Origin: Symbiotaphrina buchneri
Taxonomy: Eukaryota > Ascomycota > Symbiotaphrinales > Symbiotaphrinaceae
NCBI GenBank assembly: GCA_001599915.1
Contig: BCIG01000025.1
Coordinates: forward strand, 62,001 to 126,000
DNA: 64,000 nucleotides
Direction: 5' to 3'
Positions 34,123 to 42,214 of the stretch are shown piece by piece; positions within the stretch are counted from its first letter, which is position 1; the number at the start of each line of letters is the position of its first letter. The position numbers were made by a program, and so were the translations under genes. The notes beneath the pieces were generated by a model, which worked only from the letters and a program-made list of their open reading frames with translations, did not search any database and was not told the origin of the DNA.

Positions 34123-35289
34123 TCAAATCAGGCCCGGCAGGAATCTCCACCTGACCCTACTCACATACTCATCCCACTCCCCTCCCCACTCCCTCTTCAT
34201 CATCCGCTCCTCCTCCCCCGTCCTCCTCTTCACCGCCCACCCCGTCCCCAGCGCCCACGCCGCCCTCGCCAACCCATCCACCCACCCGCTCCTCCCAGCA
34301 TCCTCACTTCTCCAACACCCCAGCACCACGCCATCACTCCTACAAAAGATCCAAAACGCGCTTACACCCGCTATATACACGGCCGTATACGACGGGTGTC
34401 TAACCCACGCATACAAACCCCCCGTCATCAATTTCCTTGGTCGCGCAAGCTGGAACGTAAAGTCCGCGCCGAGCTGGCGGTATGCGAGCAGCCGCGCGCA
34501 GGCGCTGAGGTAGAGTATTGCGAGTGGGATGAGTGTGGAGGGAGAATAGGTTAGGAGCGAGGGGGAGATGTTGCGGGGGTGGGGACAGAGCCGTGAGGGT
34601 GCTGGAAAGGGTTGGGAAGAGGAGGAGGAGGAGGAGGAGGAGGAGGAGGAGGAGGAGTAGATTAGGAGGGAGTGGTAGATNNNNNNNNNNNNNNNNNNNN
34701 NNNNNNNNNNNNNNNNNNNNNNNNNNNNNNNNNNNNNNNNNNNNNNNNNNNNNNNNNNNNNNNNNNNNNNNNNNNNNNNNCCCGTCATCAATTTCCTTGG
34801 TCGCGCAAGCTGGAACGTAAAGTCCGCGCCGAGCTGGCGGTATGCGAGCAGCCGCGCGCAGGCGCTGAGGTAGAGCATTTCGGGCGGGATGGCCGTGGAC
34901 GCAAAATAGGTTAGGAGCGAGGGGGAGATGTTGCGGGGGTGGGGACAGAGCCGTGAGGGTGCTGGGGAGGAGGAGGAGGAGGAGGAGGAGGAGGAGGAGG
35001 AGGAGTAGGAGGAGGAGTAGATTAGGAGGGAGTGGTAGATCGGTAAAGTGAGGGAGAGCAGAGGGATGAATTGCAACAGGATCAGCGAGTGGATCTGCCC
35101 TGCGCGGCCGGGCGGGAAGACCGTGTCCTGCACCACGACGATGGAGCCGGGCCGGGAGGCGCTCACTGGCGCTGCTGGTGCTGGCCGTGGTGGCGCGGGG
35201 TTCGGCGGCCGGACGATCTTGAAGAGCAGTGGCCCGGTGATGAAGAAGGCGAGTGAGAGGAGTGTGTGGGCAGCTCCGGTAGTGGTCAT
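34123..35289 (-). CDS. ICMT/PEMT-like methyltransferase, spanning assembly gap
   Basis: Membrane protein of the isoprenylcysteine carboxyl-methyltransferase family (PF04140-like). The C-terminal part shows the family's SAM-binding signature: LMTGGLYAWVRHPSYTAVY, then EEERMMKREWGGEWDEYV and a short hydrophobic end. The N-terminal part starts MTTTGAAHTLL at 35289 with hydrophobic helices. The middle is not reliable: 100 N at 34681-34780 are flanked by two 260-nt near-copies of the same coding segment, each with a long serine run from a (GGA)n microsatellite, so the predicted protein contains that segment twice. The real gene most likely has one copy, or there are two paralogous copies collapsed here. 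The serine run could also lie in an unrecognised intron. Function beyond the family is unknown. Confidence 0.72.
   Translation of the reverse strand: MTTTGAAHTLLSLAFFITGPLLFKIVRPPNPAPPRPAPAAPVSASRPGSIVVVQDTVFPPGRAGQIHSLILLQFIPLLSLTLPIYHSLLIYSSSYSSSSSSSSSSSSSPAPSRLCPHPRNISPSLLTYFASTAIPPEMLYLSACARLLAYRQLGADFTFQLARPRKLMTXXXXXXXXXXXXXXXXXXXXXXXXXXXXXXXXXXIYHSLLIYSSSSSSSSSSSSSSQPFPAPSRLCPHPRNISPSLLTYSPSTLIPLAILYLSACARLLAYRQLGADFTFQLARPRKLMTGGLYAWVRHPSYTAVYIAGVSAFWIFCRSDGVVLGCWRSEDAGRSGWVDGLARAAWALGTGWAVKRRTGEEERMMKREWGGEWDEYVSRVRWRFLPGLI
34421..34680. repeat. 260-nt near-duplicate, left of the gap
   Basis: This segment is repeated at 34781-35040 on the other side of the N run, at exactly the same length. 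The first ~94 nt are identical; a cluster of about ten substitutions follows within ~36 nt (34515-34550); then identity resumes up to a GGA microsatellite whose length and phase differ. Probably unmerged contig ends from two alleles or two paralogues. Confidence 0.9.
34681..34780. other. Assembly gap, 100 N
   Basis: Exactly 100 N, the usual placeholder for a scaffold join of unknown size, inside the ICMT-like gene. Confidence 0.98.
34781..35040. repeat. 260-nt near-duplicate, right of the gap
   Basis: Partner of 34421-34680. On the minus strand it encodes FASTAIPPEMLYLSA where the left copy encodes SPSTLIPLAILYLSA. The GGA run here is interrupted by GTAGGA units. Confidence 0.9.
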
Positions 35290-35852
35290 GATGTTGGGCT
35301 TGCTTGCGTTTGTTGTTGCTGTTTTTTCTTTGGTGAGGAAATGCAGATGTTGTCAGCTCCGGTGGAAAAGGCTGTTCGATGGTGGCTTGGCGCTGTGTTG
35401 GCGCTGTGGGATGGGTCTTCTTCAAGAGGAACAATCTTTCAACGGTGATGTGTCCCGCTGTTTCTTGCAGATATGCCGCTGGTTGCGCGGGATGTGAGGT
35501 TGAATTCCTTCCTTTGCAATGGAGTGCGAGTTGGAGAGTCGACTTTGACGGCCTTATGTTCGTTCCTTCGTGCCCTTCATGTCAGAAGCGAGAAAACAGG
35601 GCCCACTTTCAAGTAAGCACTGAGCCTAAAGACGGTAATATTGCGCGCCAGGTCGATAAATCGGTATGCCTGACTCACTCTTAGCCTTTTATATAAATCG
35701 CAAAGTGCGTACTTGTACGAAACTTATGTGCCTGAGGTCTTGCACTGGCTTACCCTAATTCCAAAGCCAACTTCATGCAAGCTGTACATCTAGAAGACAG
35801 TATATGTATGCTGGATAGCCCAAATAAGTCGAGCATGCTGTCGGCTCCCCAG
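35290..35852. other. Intergenic
   Basis: 0.56 kb between the start of the ICMT-like gene and the end of the next gene on the same strand; ICMT promoter and the other gene's 3' flank. Nothing recognised. Confidence 0.45.
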
Positions 35853-36797
35853 CTATGCATCCTTAACACCAACAACCCAGCTCAACTTCCCAATCAACCA
35901 GGTATGCGTCTCGACGCCACTCCTCCAGCTCCACCCATCCTTATCCTTCTCGCTCGGCAACAACGTCAACACCTCTTCCGGCGTCCTCGTCCTCAGCGCA
36001 CTGATATACCCATCCAATACCACAACCGTCGGGATGACAGGCACGACATACGTAAAGAACAAGTGCACGGGGTCGCGCCAGTAGTAGTACGGCGACACCA
36101 GCAGGATGAGCGGGAACATGAGCGTCAGCATCACAAACGACGCCACCGACCGCGTCTGCAGCTCGAAGATGCCGATGCCCGACGAGTTCTGTAATGCGTC
36201 GGCGAGGATCCGCCCTGCGAGCTCGTCGTCGAAGTGGTGGAAGGCCAGGAAGAAGGTGCGGAATTCTTTGGGCCCCGCGCTGGGTTTTGCGACGCCGTTG
36301 AGGTGCCCGTTCGTGGAGCCGTCGGAGTCGGGCTCTGCAGTCTGCTCGCTGAGTGACTTCGCCCCGTAGATCTTCCGCTCCAGCACCGGGCCTTTCGTGT
36401 CCGCTGCGTCCACGCCCTCGGCTACCCATCCCAGGCGACCATTACTCAGCTCACTGACCCCCCTCCAAGCACTCTTATGCGGATGCAGATCCGTCAGCAC
36501 GAACTGCACAGGCGGGAGACCCCTCTGTTCCAAGCGCGTATTGACCTCTCGTTCGATCGTTGGCGTCGGTCCGCCGGCGCCCGAGCAGAAGTCGACGAAG
36601 GTGTATGCGGAAGGGGGGTCGAGGAGGCGGAGGAGAAGCCGGGAGACGAGCGAGGCCGGAGAGGAGGATTGGATTGGTGGGAGGTGCAGTGCCCACAGCG
36701 TGGTGAGCACGGATTGCACGCGCGTGCGCAGGAAGGGCGGGAACCACGGCTGGTCGTTGATCTCGAAGAAGTGGATTCGGGGGACCAGGGGGACCAT
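35853..36797 (-). CDS. Conserved fungal protein, methyltransferase-like fold
   Basis: Single exon, 314 aa. The segment TFVDFCSGAGGPTPTIE near residue 70 resembles a SAM-binding motif I, and FVLTDLHPH about 30 residues later resembles motif II with an acidic residue at a strand end. FFLAFHHFDDELAGRIL fits a later motif of the Rossmann-like fold. After that come one or two hydrophobic helices (FVMLTLMFPLILLVSPYYYW and FFTYVVPVIPTVVVLDGYISAL), so the protein may be membrane associated. I recognise it as a widespread uncharacterised fungal family but know no substrate. The ATG at 36797 is a clear start (MVPLVPRIHFFEIND). It is head-to-head with the four-TM gene, 587 bp apart. Confidence 0.75.
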   Translation of the reverse strand: MVPLVPRIHFFEINDQPWFPPFLRTRVQSVLTTLWALHLPPIQSSSPASLVSRLLLRLLDPPSAYTFVDFCSGAGGPTPTIEREVNTRLEQRGLPPVQFVLTDLHPHKSAWRGVSELSNGRLGWVAEGVDAADTKGPVLERKIYGAKSLSEQTAEPDSDGSTNGHLNGVAKPSAGPKEFRTFFLAFHHFDDELAGRILADALQNSSGIGIFELQTRSVASFVMLTLMFPLILLVSPYYYWRDPVHLFFTYVVPVIPTVVVLDGYISALRTRTPEEVLTLLPSEKDKDGWSWRSGVETHTWLIGKLSWVVGVKDA

Positions 36798-37384
36798 GGC
36801 TCGGCAGCCCGGTTGAGGAGATTTTGCGACCGGAGGACTGAGGCCGGGTAGATGCGATATCTTGAATTGAAAGGCGGATGCTGGACTTTATGCGAACAGA
36901 CGCATGATCCGCGGCCCCTATGTTGGCAGCAACTGAGTTGCGCTGAAAGGAGCTGGTGCAAGTGCCAAATCTAAGGAAGTCGTCCGGCAGCAAGTGACGC
37001 ACGCGATGAAACGCCGTGAAACGGACCGTGCGCGTGTCCCCGGCCTTCCGCTTGATTCGCCGAAACGTCATGAAAAGATCGGCGCAGCCAACCACCCAGA
37101 ACCCTCAAGAACAAAGAAAAAAGTCGCGAGAAGCGCAGGAAAATATAACACCAGAAATGCCCCGCGATGAACCCGTATCCTCTCACCATACTCCTCCACA
37201 TCCGCCGGAATCAGCAATCAGCAGTGAGCAAAGTCCGCAATAATCAGCATGTCATCCTCCTCGAGCTACCCTAGCTAGGCTTCATGCCGCGTCATAGCCT
37301 CCATCAGTCTGCGGTCAGCCTCCACGCAACCAAACGAGCAGAGTGCCCAAATCTCTAAAAGCTAGACAGATAGCAGTCTAGACC
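36798..37384. other. Divergent promoter region
   Basis: 0.59 kb shared by the methyltransferase-like and four-TM genes. No gene called. Confidence 0.45.
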
Positions 37385-37897
37385 ATGGATCTCTCCCTCC
37401 CCAGGCCCCCGCCTCTAACCCGCGCATCGCTTCCCTTCCTACTGCACCTCCTCATCGAGCTGCCCGCCTGCATCTTCTTCTTCCTATTCCCCTCCGCCAC
37501 GCTCTCGCGGCCCCAAGTCGCCGCCCACGCGCTCATCCGCCAATACGCCCTGCTGCTGCTCAGCACCAACGTCGTCGCGTGGATCTTCGCCTGTCGCGCT
37601 GCCGAGCTTGAAGCTATTCCCCGGGCCCGGAACCTCGGCACGCCGGGGAGCGCTTCTGTCGCCTCGAGCGCGCTGATTGGCGATGCAGGGCAGACGGGCC
37701 AAAGCGACGAGAGCGAGCTGCTGCTGATCAAGCACGTCGCCTGGGCGCTGGCGGTGTATCATCTGGGCCCGATGGTGCGCGCGACGGAGAAGATCATGAC
37801 GCGCGTGGGCAGCAGGAAGATCCGCCGTGCGATCCTGGGCCCGGAATTGCATTTGGCGCTGCATGCGCTGTGTTTTGTGGCGTTGGCGTTGGTGTAG
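37385..37897 (+). CDS. Small four-TM fungal membrane protein
   Basis: Single exon, 170 aa, not assigned to a named family. It has about four hydrophobic segments: LPFLLHLLIELPACIFFFLF near residue 20, YALLLLSTNVVAWIFAC near 55, AWALAVYHLGPMV near 120 and LHLALHALCFVALALV at the very end. A polar, Gly/Ser-rich loop lies between the second and third. The ATG is in a good context (ACCATGG). The conserved-looking layout and high GC at third positions argue that it is a real gene. Function unknown. Confidence 0.68.
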   Translation: MDLSLPRPPPLTRASLPFLLHLLIELPACIFFFLFPSATLSRPQVAAHALIRQYALLLLSTNVVAWIFACRAAELEAIPRARNLGTPGSASVASSALIGDAGQTGQSDESELLLIKHVAWALAVYHLGPMVRATEKIMTRVGSRKIRRAILGPELHLALHALCFVALALV

Positions 37898-38449
37898 TGT
37901 AGAAAGGAAAGGACGGATCCTGCGTGGCAGAGGAGGCTGGTGAGAGGAGTGGTGATGCAGATGTGGAGACCGTTGGCGGGTGGTGGTATTAGCACTGCTG
38001 TATAGAAGAGATTTGCATGAGCAGTGACGGAAGAGTCTCCTGGGTGAGCGGGACTTGATGAAGGCACGACTGCCATATAATCTAACTCGTTTAAAGTCGC
38101 GATGATTGTATGATGCATAGATGGATAAAGGGCTTTTTCTGCAAACTCATTGAACCGTCCTCAAAGCTAGGGCCGGCCAAGGAGAATATTGCAAACCATG
38201 TAGCCTTCACAAGTTGCCTGGTGAATGACGCTACATGAATATATTGATCAGCCCCTGCAGTGTATCATGATTGTGCCACTGTGTACGTAAACCTAAGAGA
38301 AGAGGAAAAAGTGAAGTCTAAGCTTGTCTATGATGCGCTTGCCCTGAACAAACCTAAGAGGTAAGGAGACCTTGTGAGCGGCGGGCTCATCCATTCCATG
38401 TATTCATGCCGACGGACATCTGGCCCGGTGCCATATCCTCAAGCGCCCT
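37898..38449. other. Convergent intergenic region
   Basis: 0.55 kb between the four-TM and type III PKS stop codons; nothing recognised. Confidence 0.45.
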
Positions 38450-39983
38450 TCAATCCAGATCCTCAGCAATCATCCCATCAACTCCATTCGCCTGAACGCC
38501 ATTCGTCCCATTCGTCCCATTCAAATCAGAAACAGCCTCGTCCGTATCCGGGCCAAGCTTTGCTCCCTTCAATCTCCTCAAGAGACACATCTCCACCGAG
38601 ATCCCTGGTCCGAAAGCACAGCCGACCACATTTTCTCTTCCTCCCTCTCCTACATCGCCCATTTCCAACAATCTCTTCAGAACGCTGAAGAACGTAGCGC
38701 TACTGCTGTTTCCGTGGTTGATATACACGTCATATGATGTGCGTAAATGGTCTTCTGTGAGGCCCATTGCAGCTTGTACGCCTGTTATAATGGTACTGCC
38801 ACCGGGGTGGAGCGCCCAGTCGAAATCGGAGGCTGAAGTTGAGGATAAGAGAGAGGATTTCTGAGAAAGAGAGGAGAGGGTAGATGAAATGAGGGTATCG
38901 AAGAGTGGTGGGACAGCTGCTGAAGCGGCCTTTGGAACTCGCTGTGTCAGGATAACTTTCCAGCCTGCAACAAGCACTGTCAGTAGGCTATTATACCACG
39001 GTTACAGTCATATACGTACCTGATGGGTGCACATCAAATCCCAGGTCCTCCTCGGTATCGGGTATAATGTCATGCTCCCACCCTAATAGCTCAAATATAC
39101 CCTCATTTTCCCCTTTCTTCTCCCCAATGCCATTACTCAATATAACAGCACTCGCGCAGTCACTAAAGAGACATGGCGCAATCCGTACTTTGCCACCCTC
39201 TGCTACACTATCCAGCTCGCTTCTAACCAGTACACTGGATATCTCACAAGCCAATACCACGATTCTTGCTGGTTTCTTCTGAAACGCGGCGCCCAGGGCC
39301 AGATTTGCGGCAGTCCTCAATGCTGCCACCCCACCAGCACAGCCTATACCATGCAGCAGCACCTTTTGTGTATTTCTCTTTAGCCCCACTTGTTTTGCGA
39401 CAAAATGATCGAAGCCTGGATTCGCTGAGTTTGTGCATGTCGTGCTGACCATGTGTGTTATATCGTCGGGAGAGAGGTGAGCAGTTTTCAAAGCAGAGCG
39501 CACAGCGCTAACAGAGAGGGGAATGCCATGGTCGACAAAGACGCGGTTGAGGTCTTCTATTGTAGGGGCGGTCGGCTGGTTGACGATTGGGTGGTCGACA
39601 GTACCGATCGCAGAGCGTGTATCGATGCCGGTATATTGGTTTATCGTAAGGACCTTTGAGAGACTGCAGGAGTCAGCAAAGGGCAATTTATCTCGACCCA
39701 GTAAAGCTCACGCTTCTGATTTGGGATAGTATCGCTCTGCCAGCGTCTCCAAAGCTTCTGGTCCTACTTTGAATGGCGGATACTCGACTCCAATACCGGT
39801 GATCTTGAGCGACAGGTCATCATGTGGTGTACCGCTGTCAGTGTAGCCGTTCGCGTGACCATTTGGTGTATAGCCGTTCGTGTAGCCATTGGCGACACCG
39901 TTCATGGCGTCACCATTTGAGTGACCATTGGCGAGATGGGCGCTCCCATTCACTCCCTGCAATCCTTCTGGTAGCGACGGCAT
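38450..39983 (-). CDS. Type III polyketide synthase
   Basis: Homodimeric chalcone-synthase-fold enzyme that extends a CoA starter with malonyl-CoA and cyclises to resorcinols, resorcylic acids or pyrones. Three exons: 39712-39983, 39020-39663 and 38450-38964; 476 aa. The catalytic triad is visible: Cys near 199 in HGIGCAGG, His near 358 in LHPGG, Asn near 391 in INHGNSSSAT. The CoA/cyclisation loop appears as AFGPGISVEM. Fungal members are usually near 400-430 aa; this one is longer because of two low-complexity ends, an N-terminal region of about 45 residues with many Asn-Gly dipeptides and a similar C-terminal Asn-Gly stretch. The upstream frame is open only from a GTG, so ATG 39983 is chosen. 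It shares a promoter with the P450, which points to oxidation of the polyketide. Confidence 0.95.
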
Positions 39984-40508
39984 CTCTAGTGGTGGTTGCG
40001 ATGTTATCGCTCGTGGTGTGCGTCGATCAGGTACAGCGTTAGGATCTGGTACCTGAGCAGGGAGAGGCTGCGAGGTGGAGGGGTGGCAAGGGAATTTGTT
40101 GGGAGCTGGAGCTGCACATGCACCTGCGCTGCGCTCGTTCCGTGGGCAGCTTGGATGAAACCGAGCTTGGCGACAAGACCAATGGAGAAGGGGCGATTGC
40201 CCTTGCCAGGCTTGCTCAGGTACGCATTTCGGCACGAAAGGGGGCTAGGAACGTTGCGTCACGACGTCAGCATTTCCCGTGCCCAGCCAATCGCCCAATC
40301 GTTAACCGAGGCTGACATCGGGCCTAGTTCACCGCATCTGCGTGTCAAGTCCTCTATCTCAAACTTCCTCGGCATGCTCACCTCCTTTTCATTATTCTAA
40401 AGTTAGCAACAGGAGAATAACAAAGCCGAGGTTATATTCTATGACTCGTCGATGAAACCTATGGCAGTCGCATGATGCGTCTGTACTCATAAGCCACTCT
40501 TTTCTTCA
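39984..40508. promoter_or_regulatory. Bidirectional promoter, T3PKS / P450
   Basis: 525 bp between the two divergent start codons. It contains two CCAAT boxes eight bases apart (40287-40291 and 40295-40299), and a pair of bZIP-like half sites, TGCGTCA (40255-40261) and GACGTCA (40263-40269), just beside them. CCAAT boxes suit the fungal Hap complex and the TGACGTC form suits ATF/CREB-type bZIP factors; binding is inferred. Confidence 0.55.
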
Positions 40509-42214
40509 ATGCTCACCGTCCTATTACTTTCCCTCCTTGCCATTGGTCTAAGCATCTATCATGTGATCGTTCAATCACAACAACGCATACTGCGCAATGG
40601 GAAGAGTTTACCGTACGTATTGCCTTGGGCTGCAGCAAGTAGGGCTAATTGATCCATGTAGGCGACCTCCAAATACTCTTCCCCTCTTCGGCAATGGCAT
40701 CCTCTTCCTCCAAGAGCGTCATAAGCTCTTCAGCTGGTTCACCAAATGCGCCGACCAATTTGGGCTTGAAACTTATGAAATCTCTGTCCCAAGTCTCCCA
40801 CCAGGTGTCGTGATAAATGATCCACAAAATTTGGAGTTTGTGTTCAAGCATGATGAGATCTTCACGAAGGGGCGGTTTTTCCAGAAAAGATCATGGGACC
40901 TATTCGGTAAGTTTTGGGATACGCTTCTGTTGATGAAATGGATTACTGATCGATGCAGGCAACGGCATCATCAATGCTGACGGTGCACTGTGGAAGGCGC
41001 AGCGCAAAGCAGGGCTGCGTTTCTTCAGCCCTGCCAACGTAGAGAGGCTGGTCGATGAAGAACTTCCCCGCTTCTTTGGAAGCACGGAGGCCGTTCTTGA
41101 AGATGCTGCAGAAACCGGCAAAGCTATCGATCTAGAGAATGTCTTACTGGATCTCACGACAGCCATCATGGGAAGGCAAGCTTATAATGTAATATCACCA
41201 TGCCTGTTTGCAATTGCATAGGACCGCAGGACAGCTAACTCTGGCTGGTTTCATCAGATGGACATGGAAGCCTCCCATCCTTTCTCTCAAGCTTTCGATT
41301 ATGCATCCGGCGTCATAACAGCACGCTTTCAGAATCCACTCTGGTGGCTAACAGACCGACTCCTGAATCGTCGCTTTTGGAAGTCTATCCGCGAGGTCAA
41401 GAAGTTTGGTCGCGAGATCGTTTCCAAGGCGGTCCAAGACCGCGAGACGTCTTCGGATGTATCATTATCTCGTCAACCTACTCTCATCGGTCTCTTTCTC
41501 GACGGGTTGACATACCACGACATCGTCGCTGATGCGGCATTGAACTTCCTCTCCGCTGGACGTGACACCCTCGCCCAAGCTCTCACCTGGGCATTCTACC
41601 TCCTGGCACAACATCCTTCCATCGTCTCCGCTATTAGATCTGAACTTGCTGCTCTCTCTACATCAAACACATCAAACGCGCGTCCGCTCTCTCATGCTTT
41701 GATCCAGTCTTCCCTTCCCATCACACATGCCACCTTCCTCGAATCTCTCCGAGTCTATCCGCCTATCCCCTTCGAACTCAAAACTACCACTCGCCGCACC
41801 ACTCTCCCGGACGGCACCGTCCTCCCACGCGGCGCCATAATCCTCTGGTGTCCATGGTCCATGGCTCGCTCGACCGCCATCTGGGGCCCCGACGCGGCCG
41901 AATTCAACATCCACCGCTGGCTCGAACCCGTTTCTCCATCAGCAGCTACCAACGGTCATGGAACCACAACACTAAAGCTGAAGCCAGCGCCTCCGCCATC
42001 TGTGTTTCCGGTGTTCAATGGCGGCGCGCGGCTGTGCTTGGGTAAGAAGATGGCGGAGATGCAGGCTGTGTATGTGATTGCGAGGGTGGTGCAGCGCTTT
42101 GATATGGTGCTTGCGGAGCAGGGCGAGAGGAGGAGTAAGACGAGCTTGACGTTGCCTATGGAAGGCGGTTTGCTGGTTTTTGTAAAGGAGAGGGAAGGAG
42201 CACGGGGCATTTAG
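40509..42214 (+). CDS. Cytochrome P450, CYP52-like
   Basis: ER-anchored haem monooxygenase. Four exons: 40509-40612, 40662-40906, 40959-41188 and 41258-42214 (phases 2, 1, 0); 511 aa. N-terminal anchor MLTVLLLSLLAIGLSIYHVI. PRPPNTLPLFGNG is the proline-rich hinge. I-helix: LNFLSAGRDTLAQALTW, the AGRDT form typical of fatty-acid/alkane omega-hydroxylases related to CYP52. ExxR: ESLR followed by VYPPIPFELK. Haem loop: FNGGARLCLGKK, axial Cys near 453. A short Ser/Thr/Asn-rich insert (SAATNGHGTTTLKLK) precedes the haem loop. Divergent to the type III PKS, so a long-chain alkylresorcinol or pyrone is a likely substrate; a T3PKS-P450 pair is known from Penicillium soppiline biosynthesis (from memory). 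Confidence 0.93.
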
